NCBI GenBank assembly: GCA_045402695.1
Contig: JAWPNA010000177.1
Location: 1 to 7,920, forward strand
Length of the DNA: 7,920 bases
Reading direction: 5' to 3'
Source of the DNA: JAWPNA01 sp045402695
GTDB lineage: Bacteria; Acidobacteriota; Polarisedimenticolia; JACPZX01; DASXTC01
The notes beneath the pieces were generated by a model, which ran no database searches, was not told the origin of the DNA, and saw only the letters and a program-made list of their open reading frames with translations. The position numbers and the translations under genes were made by a program. The stretch's first letter is position 1. Every line of letters begins with the position of its first letter. Shown piece after piece: positions 1 to 5,567 of this stretch.

Positions 1-221
1 CCGTCCCACTCCCACGTGTCGGCAAGACGGCCGCTGCTGTTGTCGTTGTTGTCCCCGCCGAACAGGGCTACGCGGCCTCGCGCGCCGTCGTAGGCCAGGG
101 CATGCCCGTGGCGGGCGGACGGGCTCACAGCGGCCGTGCGCGCAGCCCACTCGGCCTGGGCGAACACCGGCGAGATGCACGCGAGCGCGAGCGCCGCAAA
201 CGCCACTATAAGTCGTCTCAC
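1..221 (-). CDS. Secreted Kelch-repeat protein, 5' end only
   Basis: The gene runs off the left edge; about 73 N-terminal residues are visible. The GTG start at 221 is chosen because a strong Shine-Dalgarno sequence (GGAGGT, plus-strand 226-231) lies 4 bases upstream. Residues 1-21 form a signal peptide: 'MRR', then a hydrophobic stretch, ending 'PVFA' before 'QAEW'. The mature part starts with 'RHGHALAYDGARGRVALFGG' and 'LADTWEWDG', the pattern of Kelch / galactose-oxidase beta-propeller blades (a His-Ala-x-x-Tyr-Asp strand, a Phe-Gly-Gly turn, then Asp-Thr-Trp-x-Trp). Proteins like this are exported and their ligands are mostly unknown; no catalytic residue is visible in this fragment. It points away from the plus-strand block and is probably an unrelated host gene. 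Confidence is high for the family style, with no specific function. Confidence 0.8.
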   Translation of the reverse strand, partial: MRRLIVAFAALALACISPVFAQAEWAARTAAVSPSARHGHALAYDGARGRVALFGGDNNDNSSGRLADTWEWD

Positions 222-510
222 GGGCACCTCCGGTGCAGTACGCAAAGTGCGATTCGTTAAGAGTATCACCGTGAGGTCCTATCCGACCCATGATCTACCT
301 GGCAACCAGCGTTATATTCCGGCCGTCTGGGATAGGAAGTTGGTTGGCCAACGAGGGTCAGAGACGCCATTCTGACGCATGAACTATCCAAGCCGAGGTG
401 GGATCAGGGCGGCGATAGCGGCGGCGGAGAGGTCCTGATGATCGAAGGCAGCCGTCCCTGGATCTACGAGCTCCATCCGTCGTGCTCTCAGCCAGCAGCA
501 GCGAAGTCAC

Positions 511-539
511 TTGACACAACCAACGGTGCGCCCTAGAGT
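511..539 (+). promoter_or_regulatory. Sigma70-like promoter for the GHKL ATPase gene
   Basis: A perfect -35 hexamer TTGACA (511-516) is followed by a 17-base spacer and TAGAGT (534-539), which matches four of six bases of the -10 consensus. Transcription would start near 546, giving a leader of about 130 bases before the ATG at 675. It is the best plus-strand promoter I see ahead of the array and could serve the ATPase gene and read on into the downstream genes. Its function is inferred from sequence alone. Confidence 0.55.
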
Positions 540-558
540 AGCTGCGATTGACATGGCC

Positions 559-573
559 TGAGCGAATCGCTCA
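559..573. promoter_or_regulatory. 15-base palindrome, candidate operator
   Basis: TGAGCGA-A-TCGCTCA is a perfect inverted repeat with 7-base arms and a single central base. It lies 20 bases after the predicted -10 box and about 100 bases before the ATPase start. This position suits a dimeric repressor blocking transcription from the 511-539 promoter. The excisionase-like protein encoded at 4213-4479 is a conceivable but unproven ligand. A single short palindrome could also arise by chance. Confidence 0.4.
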
Positions 574-674
574 AGCGGCCGACGTTCTCGTCCTTCGCTT
601 CCGCCGTTCGTGATGGCCCCCACAGGGTGAGGTCGCTCTCAAGGGACCCACTTCACCTTCTTGTGAGGTATATC

Positions 675-2513
675 ATGGAAGAGCACGCAGATTCTCCCCC
701 CACCGTAGACGCTGCCGAAATTGGCGGCGACCGCACTGCCCCCATGGAAGTTCAGAACATGGGGTTCCTGCTCGATCGGCTCGGCACCGATTGCGCCCCC
801 CTCCAGTTCCTCCGCGAACTCACAGTCAACTCCATCGAGGCGATCCAGAGTCTGCCCGGGTGTAAGGGCGAGATCATCTGGGACTTCGACCACAACCACT
901 TCGACCTCGAGGGGATCTACAAGGTCTGCATCATCGACACCGGGGTCGGGATGACCGGCCCTGAGATGCAGCGGTATATCAACCGTCTCTCCTCGTCAGG
1001 CCGCCTGCAGTCGGTCGAGGGCAACTACGGCGTCGGCGCGAAGATTGCCACCGCGACCCGGAACCACGCGGGCGTAGTGTACCTTTCGTGGAAGGACGGC
1101 AAGGGCGCGATGATCCACTTGTGGCGCAATCCGGACACAGGCACCTACGGCCTCAAGCAACTCAAGCTCCCGAGCGGGAAGTTCGCGCATTGGGCTCCAA
1201 TCAGCGATGACTTGAAGCCCGGCGAAATTAGGAAGCACGGCACGATGGTCATTCTCCTCGGAAATGACGAGGACGATGACACCATGGCGGCCCCGGACAT
1301 CGCACCTACCCCCTCACGGTGGATTGCTCGCTACCTGAACTCACGGTTCTTCGTCTTCCCCGAAGCTATCTCGGTCCGCGCCCGCGAGGGCTACACGTCG
1401 GACAACACTGACACAAACGTGCTGCGAACCGTGAAGGGTTCCAAGGAATTCCTCGAACGCCACGAGGAGGCCTCGGGTCGAGTGGACCTCGGGGACGCTA
1501 TCGCCCATTGGTGGATTCTCAAGGGCGTGGAGGCCGTCAGCCAGTCATCGGGAGCGAATCTCCCCGGCGGGCACGTCGCGGCGCTCTACCACGACGAACT
1601 GTATGAACTAAAGACCGCGAGAGGGGGTTCTTCACTCCTCCAGACCTTCGGCGTCCATCTTGCCCATTCGCGGGTTGTGCTATATGTGCAGCCGAAAGAG
1701 GGGGACGGTCACAAGATCACGACCAACACCGCTCGCACCCAGCTAATGATCGATGGGGAACCCTTGTCTTGGGGGGACTGGGCCGAACGGTTTCGCGACA
1801 GGTTCCCTACCGAAATCAAGGACCTCATGGACACTGTGAGTCGCGACCACCAATCAGCGGACTACGCCAAGTCGATCCGCGATCGCCTGCGCGAGATCGA
1901 AGAGCTTCTGCGGCTCAAGAAGTACCGTCCGTCGCGCCGTGGCCTCCTCCGCGTAGCTGATGAGATGACGATGGGGATGCCCCGGACTGACGTTGAGAGC
2001 CGTGAGAAACGCTCGCGCCACCGTCATGGTTCGGGCGGTGGCCGAGAACCGGGCGAGTTGTACACGCTCTTCGTGGTAGATGAGGGAGGGCGTCCGGGCG
2101 AGGAGGTGCGTGATCGGTTCGATATCAAAGCCGAGTGGGTCCCCGAAGCCGAGGTTGGAGCGCCCGATCGCGCAGCGCACTACGTGCAAGAAACCAACCG
2201 ACTCCTCATCAATGAGGACTTTCGCGTCTTCACTGGGTTCATCGACCGATGGGAAAAGCTCTACCGCAACGTCCCGGGTGGGCGTCAGATTATCACTGAA
2301 GTAGTCCGCGAATGGTTCGAGCAGCAGCTCATCGAGGTTATCTATAGTGTGGATTTCCTACGTGGTGACAAGGAGTGGTCCGAGGGTGACATCGCAGCGA
2401 TGGTCTCAGATGAGGCACTCACGGCAGCGGTCCTCCCCCGCTACCACGTCGAGATGGCCGTCCGTCGCACGCTGGGGAGCAAGCTCGGATCGGTCAAGGA
2501 GAAGACGACCTGA
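675..2513 (+). CDS. GHKL (HSP90/MORC-like) ATPase domain protein
   Basis: A 612-residue protein with an N-terminal Bergerat-fold ATP-binding domain. Three signature motifs are visible in order: the N box with Glu48, Asn52 and Glu55 in 'RELTVNSIEAI'; the G1 box 'DTGVGM' at residues 88-93; and the glycine-rich lid 'GNYGVGAKIA' near 116-125. The Glu/Asn pair that binds Mg-ATP is intact, so ATPase activity is likely. A middle segment containing 'TNTARTQLMIDGEPL' resembles the transducer region of other large GHKL proteins. The last ~200 residues are charged and unassigned. I see no histidine-kinase phosphoacceptor domain and no membrane segment, so it is probably cytosolic and not a sensor kinase. 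ATG 675 is preferred over GTG 627 because GAGG (665-668) lies 6 bases upstream. Proteins of this build occur both as MORC/MutL/HSP90 relatives and in phage-defence loci; which applies here cannot be told. Copy A of the recombinase follows 132 bases after its stop. Confidence 0.8.
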   Translation: MEEHADSPPTVDAAEIGGDRTAPMEVQNMGFLLDRLGTDCAPLQFLRELTVNSIEAIQSLPGCKGEIIWDFDHNHFDLEGIYKVCIIDTGVGMTGPEMQRYINRLSSSGRLQSVEGNYGVGAKIATATRNHAGVVYLSWKDGKGAMIHLWRNPDTGTYGLKQLKLPSGKFAHWAPISDDLKPGEIRKHGTMVILLGNDEDDDTMAAPDIAPTPSRWIARYLNSRFFVFPEAISVRAREGYTSDNTDTNVLRTVKGSKEFLERHEEASGRVDLGDAIAHWWILKGVEAVSQSSGANLPGGHVAALYHDELYELKTARGGSSLLQTFGVHLAHSRVVLYVQPKEGDGHKITTNTARTQLMIDGEPLSWGDWAERFRDRFPTEIKDLMDTVSRDHQSADYAKSIRDRLREIEELLRLKKYRPSRRGLLRVADEMTMGMPRTDVESREKRSRHRHGSGGGREPGELYTLFVVDEGGRPGEEVRDRFDIKAEWVPEAEVGAPDRAAHYVQETNRLLINEDFRVFTGFIDRWEKLYRNVPGGRQIITEVVREWFEQQLIEVIYSVDFLRGDKEWSEGDIAAMVSDEALTAAVLPRYHVEMAVRRTLGSKLGSVKEKTT

Positions 2514-2645
2514 CGGACCCCTAAGAGTAGACAGCTCTATCACACTGCCGATTACCGGAGCGGCGCACAGCGGGCCGGCCCTCTCGCTCTGTATTGTGTG
2601 CGCCTGCCTTGACTTCCCTCCCAACTACCGCCCTTGTTGTCCTCG

Positions 2646-3242
2646 ATGTACCCCCGATTCCGCGCCCCCGAGACGATGACGGCCGCCGAGCAAGCGGCCC
2701 TGCTGGCCGCGACCGCCGCCCACCCGGCCCCGCGAGACCACGTCCTCTACTCGATGGCGCTCGGCACAGGCCTGCGCCTGCGGGAGCTGCTTGGCCTGAA
2801 CGTGGACGACGTGTCCCCGGACGGGCGGGAGGTCCGCCGGCGCGTGGTCCTGGACCCGGCGACGACAAAGGGTGGCCGGCGAGGGGAGGTGTTCCTGCCG
2901 GAGCGGCTGATCCCCAAGCTGCGGACGTTCCTGGCGTGGAAGCGCGAGCACGGCGAGTCCGTCGAGGCCGACGCGCCCCTCTTCGCGTCCAACCGGGGCG
3001 GCCGTTTGTCCCCCCGGGCCGCCCAGTGGCGGTTCGCCTGGTGGCAGAAGCGGGCGGGGTTCGACCGACGGTACAACTTCCACTCCATGCGCCACAGCGC
3101 GATCACCAACCTGTACCGCGCCAAGCACGACCTCTTTCTCGCCCAGCGATTCGCTCGCCATGCCAGCCCACTGACGACCATCGTGTATACTCACCCCGCC
3201 GACGAGGAGCTGTACGAGGGCATCCGCAACCTGCCCTGCTGA
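2646..3242 (+). CDS. Tyrosine recombinase, catalytic domain only (copy A)
   Basis: A 198-residue tyrosine recombinase/integrase that cuts and rejoins DNA through a 3'-phosphotyrosine. All six active-site positions are present: Arg44 ('GTGLR'), Lys75 ('TTKGG', beta-hairpin), His146 and Arg149 ('HSMRH'), His172 ('ARHAS') and the nucleophile Tyr181 ('TTIVYTHP'). The usual ~100-residue N-terminal core-binding domain is missing: the protein starts right at the catalytic domain ('APETMTAAEQAALLAA'), and an in-frame TGA at 2610 closes the frame upstream. TTG 2634 is an alternative start. There is no clear ribosome-binding site. It is either a minimal recombinase of FimB/FimE-like size or, like remnants B-D, a 5'-cut relic whose frame happens to be intact. 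The C-terminal tail 'EELYEGIRNLPC' is shared with the remnants downstream. Confidence 0.85.
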   Translation: MYPRFRAPETMTAAEQAALLAATAAHPAPRDHVLYSMALGTGLRLRELLGLNVDDVSPDGREVRRRVVLDPATTKGGRRGEVFLPERLIPKLRTFLAWKREHGESVEADAPLFASNRGGRLSPRAAQWRFAWWQKRAGFDRRYNFHSMRHSAITNLYRAKHDLFLAQRFARHASPLTTIVYTHPADEELYEGIRNLPC

Positions 3243-3283
3243 CAATCGAGCCCACCAATCTTTCGCGCCTCAGACGACTCTTG

Positions 3284-4009
3284 ATGTCGAGCCAGCAGCC
3301 AGCCCAGAACCAACTCCCGGCCAACGCAGACGCCTCCGATGTGCGCCGCATTCTCTTCCAGGGCCTCGACGAAGTTCGATCGCGCTTCGAGAAGGAATTC
3401 ACGACGGAGATTGGTGGTCTCATCGATCGACTGACGTGGGCCTACACGATCCTGCGACGCGAAGAATCCACCGTGCCTGGGACTGAACGATCGGGTCACA
3501 CTTTCGTGTTTCTCTGGGTCTCGTTCAAGTCTCTGCTTGATTCAGCATACCTCCTGATCTCGGGGATGCCTGTCCCAGCGGGGAATCTGATGCGTCAGTT
3601 CTGCGAGTCCATCATCATGGCGTTGCTCTCTTCACACCCCGGGATTGACCTGCTCGAGGTCTACATTCGCGATATGAGAGGTTTCAAGATCAAGTTGGCT
3701 CACCGCTACATGCGCAGGCCAGAGATTCTGGAGCTATTAAACATCGATCCCGAGCTATGGAAGGGGTTCATGAGAACTACAGCCTGGCACCATCAGCATA
3801 GCCACCTATCCGCCGAGACCGCGGCCGATCTATTCCTACTCCGTGAGGGTGGCGGGATGAAGCTGCTCGGCGAGTTCGACGAGTATCGGCTTGAGGGGTA
3901 CAGGAAGGACCTGCTTCTGCGATCGAGTGCGGCGGAGCGTTTGGGTGAGCTCGTGCAGAGCACGGCACGTCGATTGCGGGACCTGCAGCCCAGGCCCGAG
4001 GACGGATAA
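3284..4009 (+). CDS. Alpha-helical protein of unknown function (cassette gene)
   Basis: A 241-residue protein without recognisable catalytic motifs. ATG 3284 is the first start after the recombinase stop (41 bases downstream). The same frame stays open much further left, but only as a shadow of the recombinase. Residues 25-60 are amphipathic and charged. Residues 74-118 are helical and fairly hydrophobic, with the pattern 'SGMPVPAGNLMRQFCESI' (Gly/Ala, then Arg104 and Glu108). That spacing recalls DUF5677-like, possibly HEPN-related, helical proteins, where a Gly-x-x-x-x-Ala...Arg...Glu pattern marks paired helices. A His-rich stretch 'WHHQHSHLS' follows near residue 170. The resemblance is weak and I would not assign a function. 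No ribosome-binding site is obvious. Its stop lies 3 bases before the first recognisable base of recombinase remnant B, which is what defines it as an insert in the array. Confidence 0.65.
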   Translation: MSSQQPAQNQLPANADASDVRRILFQGLDEVRSRFEKEFTTEIGGLIDRLTWAYTILRREESTVPGTERSGHTFVFLWVSFKSLLDSAYLLISGMPVPAGNLMRQFCESIIMALLSSHPGIDLLEVYIRDMRGFKIKLAHRYMRRPEILELLNIDPELWKGFMRTTAWHHQHSHLSAETAADLFLLREGGGMKLLGEFDEYRLEGYRKDLLLRSSAAERLGELVQSTARRLRDLQPRPEDG

Positions 4010-4012
4010 ACT

Positions 4013-4188
4013 GGTCTACCAGTGCCCGCCGCGCCATATCTCGGCGGTGACTGCGGTGTATCGGGCGAAGAAGGGACCCCTTCCTTGCCCAGCGGTTCGC
4101 GAGGCACGCGAGCCCGATCACCACGATCATCTACACGCACCCATCGGATGAGGAGCTCGCAGCGGGGATCAGGGATCTGCCGTGCTGA
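4013..4188 (+). pseudogene. Tyrosine recombinase 3' remnant, frameshifted (copy B)
   Basis: About 175 bases of a recombinase gene end, homologous to copies A and D. From 4032 it reads 'RHISAVTAVYRAKK'. A single extra G in the GGG run at 4073-4075 shifts the frame, and from 4075 it continues 'DPFLAQRFARHASPITTIIY', then 'THPSDEELAAGIRDLPC' and stop. The second catalytic His and the nucleophilic Tyr codons are still present; the first Arg and the Lys region are absent. 4013-4031 aligns only loosely with the 'FHALRH' segment of D. The usual 'LYEG' of the tail has become 'LAAG'. With the frameshift it cannot make a protein. It belongs with copy D by sequence (Ile-Thr-Thr-Ile-Ile, Ser-Asp-Glu-Glu, Arg-Asp-Leu-Pro-Cys). 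Confidence 0.85.
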
Positions 4189-4212
4189 CCGCCCGTGATA
4201 GCATTCCGCCCG

Positions 4213-4479
4213 ATGGATACCTTCGAGCGCCCACGAACGCTGCGCGTTAAGCACGTGTCGAAGCTCCTGAACGTGCCCATCTCGACCGTCCACGACTGGG
4301 TCCGCACGCGCGCGCTTCCCTCGATCAAGATCGGCAACGTGATCCTCATCGCCGTTGATGATCTGGACACCTTTCTCGCCAAGCACCGGCGCGCCGAACG
4401 GACCTGGGGGACCAACTTCCCGATCACGAGCCGCGCGGCGTCGAAAGGCCCGGCCAGACGGCCACCGCGAGTCCGCTGA
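4213..4479 (+). CDS. Excisionase-like helix-turn-helix DNA-binding protein
   Basis: An 88-residue protein with a HTH_17 / excisionase-family fold (winged helix-turn-helix related to MerR). Residues 8-60 show the standard run: 'TLRVKHVSKLLNVPISTVHD' (the two HTH helices), then 'WVRTRALPSIKIGNVILI' (turn and wing), then the 'DDLDTFLAKH' helix. Proteins of this family bend DNA as recombination directionality factors or act as small regulators. Lying among recombinase genes, an Xis role is attractive but not shown. ATG 4213 is preferred over GTG 4195 because the domain begins just after it and GTG 4195 lies only 6 bases past the stop of remnant B. No ribosome-binding site is evident. Its last codons and TGA stop (4477-4479) lie inside recombinase remnant C, read in another frame, so the C-terminal tail ('PPRVR') was probably created when the two sequences were joined. 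Confidence 0.8.
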   Translation: MDTFERPRTLRVKHVSKLLNVPISTVHDWVRTRALPSIKIGNVILIAVDDLDTFLAKHRRAERTWGTNFPITSRAASKGPARRPPRVR

Positions 4480-4547
4480 CGACCATCGTGTATACTCATC
4501 CCGCCGATGAGGAGCTTTACGAGGGCGTGCGAAACCTGCCCTGCTGA
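4461..4547 (+). pseudogene. Tyrosine recombinase 3' remnant (copy C)
   Basis: The shortest remnant: 29 codons reading 'ATASPLTTIVYTHPADEELY' then 'EGVRNLPC' and stop (TGA 4545-4547). It keeps only the segment with the catalytic Tyr and the tail. Over the last 81 bases it matches copy A at 72 positions; seven of the nine differences are silent third-position changes, and the only amino-acid change is Ile to Val. A block of 23 bases spanning the Tyr codon (4476-4498) is identical to 3171-3193 in copy A. Similarity to A seems to go on for about 20 bases past the stop (both have 'ATCGA', then C-rich sequence, then 'ATC' and 'TT'). There is no start codon or separate promoter, so it is not a gene by itself. 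Confidence 0.85.
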
Positions 4548-4589
4548 TATCGACCCCCATCCTTGGGCTGCCAGGGCTTCCCGGCGTTG

Positions 4590-4616
4590 GGGTCCTGCAA
4601 GAGAGCGGCAGGATCC
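4590..4616. repeat. 9-base-pair hairpin between remnant C and next gene
   Basis: GGGTCCTGC (4590-4598) and GCAGGATCC (4608-4616) pair over nine positions with one G-T wobble, around a 9-base loop. It sits in the middle of the longest gap of the array (4548-4700). There is no T run after it, so it is not a standard intrinsic terminator. It might be an RNA leader structure or a recombination feature. No equivalent hairpin was seen after the other remnants. Confidence 0.4.
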
Positions 4617-4700
4617 GCGAATACGGCCAGATGGGAGCGACAACGATAGGCGGGCACCCGACTGCGCTTGCGGCCCGGTAGACATGGATGGAGGGGAACT

Positions 4701-5210
4701 ATGATCACAGGGGTTCGTTCAAGGGTGGTCGTCATTGCCGCGACCGTTCTCGGCTTATTAGGTCTAGTGGAGGCCGAGCAGCAACCTTCGCTCCTCACCG
4801 TCGAGAGCGTAATGACCGCTGAGGAGATGAAGCAGGCCGGCATTCTCAAGTTGACCGAGTCCGAACGTCAGGCCCTGAATCGCTGGCTGAACCGCTACAC
4901 TCGCGACGTGTTGAAGCTCGCGGCCGGCTCTGGGCGGTCGGGACTGACCCGATCGACACCCGGCTCCTACATTGCCGTCGGCTCGGGCCACTGGGTCCAA
5001 GAGGTTTCATCTGGTGGCAGTATTGTGACGTTGGAGGATGGCTCGATGTGGGAGGTTAACGTCGTCGACAGAATCTATACGATGATCTGGCTTCCAATCA
5101 CGGACATCACTGTCACTGTGGCGCGCGACCCGATCGGGGACTACAAGTACGTGCTCGTGAATAAGGACGATGCCGAGACTGCGCTGGTGAGATTCTTGGG
5201 GCAGGAATAA
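4701..5210 (+). CDS. Small exported protein of unknown function
   Basis: A 169-residue protein. ATG 4701 is well supported by GGAGGGG (4690-4696) 4 bases upstream, the best ribosome-binding site in the plus-strand block. Residues 1-25 are a signal peptide: basic 'RSR', a hydrophobic core 'VVVIAATVLGLLGL', and a likely cut after 'VEA'. There is no lipobox Cys. The mature part begins with 'MTAEEMKQAGILKLTESERQ', a Gly-(Ile/Leu)-x-Lys-Leu-(Ser/Thr)-x-x-Glu element that recurs in uncharacterised periplasmic proteins of many Gram-negatives. It ends with a beta-rich segment, 'GSMWEVNVVDR' to 'DYKYVLVN', probably a small barrel. No enzymatic motif is seen. It is the only exported protein among the inserts. 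Remnant D begins about 39 bases after its stop. Confidence 0.75.
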   Translation: MITGVRSRVVVIAATVLGLLGLVEAEQQPSLLTVESVMTAEEMKQAGILKLTESERQALNRWLNRYTRDVLKLAAGSGRSGLTRSTPGSYIAVGSGHWVQEVSSGGSIVTLEDGSMWEVNVVDRIYTMIWLPITDITVTVARDPIGDYKYVLVNKDDAETALVRFLGQE

Positions 5211-5249
5211 CCGCCCGAAGAGGAAGTGACGGAGCGGGGGGTAGGTACT

Positions 5250-5492
5250 CGACCGGGGGGATCGGAGACCGCCCAGTGGCCCTTCGCGTGGTGGCAGCGG
5301 AAGGCGGGGTTCGACAGGCACTACGGGTTCCATGCACTTCGTCATTCAAGTGTGACCAGCGTGTATCGGGCGACGAAGGACCTCTTCCTGGCGCAACGCT
5401 TCGCCCGGCACGCATCGCCGATCACGACGATCATCTACACCCACCCGAGCGATGAGGAACTGTACGAAGGGGTGAGGGACCTGCCGTGTTAA
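5250..5492 (+). pseudogene. Tyrosine recombinase 3' remnant (copy D)
   Basis: The longest remnant after copy A, about 80 codons. It starts at 'RPGGSETAQW', matching 'RGGRLSPRAAQW' of copy A, and runs through 'WQRKAGFDRHYGFHALRH', 'YRATKDLFLAQRFARHAS' and 'TTIIYTHPSDEELYEGVRDL' to Pro-Cys and a TAA stop. The catalytic His-x-x-Arg pair, second His and Tyr are intact, but the first Arg and the Lys-containing half are gone, so the product could not be a working recombinase. The frame is open back to a GTG at 5226, with no visible ribosome-binding site. It groups with copy B by residues and by the -Asp-Leu-Pro-Cys ending, and differs from A/C. Confidence 0.85.
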
Positions 5493-5567
5493 CATGTGGA
5501 CTGCCGGGGTCGATTGCATTTCGAGCGAAAGGGAAACGCCGCCTGTGACGAAAGACCCCAAGTCACC

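Larger units (their letters stand above)
222..674. other. Intergenic regulatory gap left of the array
   Basis: About 450 bases between two diverging genes. I find no convincing gene here. The open frame over 136-375 is largely antisense to the Kelch gene and has no family resemblance. The right half holds a sigma70-like promoter (511-539) and a 15-base palindrome (559-573), both described separately. I see no tRNA, no recombinase remnant like those further right, and no clear terminator. Confidence 0.6.
2634..5492 (+). mobile_element. Cassette-like array punctuated by recombinase 3' ends
   Basis: This segment holds four homologous recombinase gene ends (A 2646-3242, B 4013-4188, C 4461-4547, D 5250-5492) separated by three unrelated one-gene inserts (3284-4009, 4213-4479, 4701-5210). 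All are on the same strand. The ATPase gene before A and the AlbA_2 gene after D fit the same pattern, so the array may really span about 540-6560. Each remnant is cut at a different point on its 5' side, but all reach the stop codon after Leu-Pro-Cys. Gaps are tight: the cargo stop falls 3 bases before B, inside C, and 39 bases before the D homology; the next start codon follows each remnant after 24-153 bases. I see no attC-type sites of known integrons. The homology is read directly from the sequence; the cassette interpretation is inference. Confidence 0.65.

Noticed and set aside
136..375. Plus-strand open frame at the left
   Set aside because: It is mostly antisense to the Kelch gene's signal-peptide region, has no ribosome-binding site and no family resemblance.
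2521..3245. Long minus-strand open frames opposite the recombinase
   Set aside because: They are shadows caused by high GC third positions. The plus strand has a complete set of recombinase active-site residues.
2594..3283. Open frame extending the 3284-4009 gene far to the left
   Set aside because: These 230 codons read the recombinase gene in another frame and are Arg/Pro/Gly-rich. The real start is taken as ATG 3284, after the recombinase stop.
3150..5492. CRISPR array or simple tandem repeat
   Set aside because: The repeats are coding-derived, of unequal length, diverged, and separated by whole genes.
5486..5495. Integron attC core (GTTAACA at the remnant D stop)
   Set aside because: It does not fit GTTRRRY, and no matching inverse core or large palindrome lies nearby.
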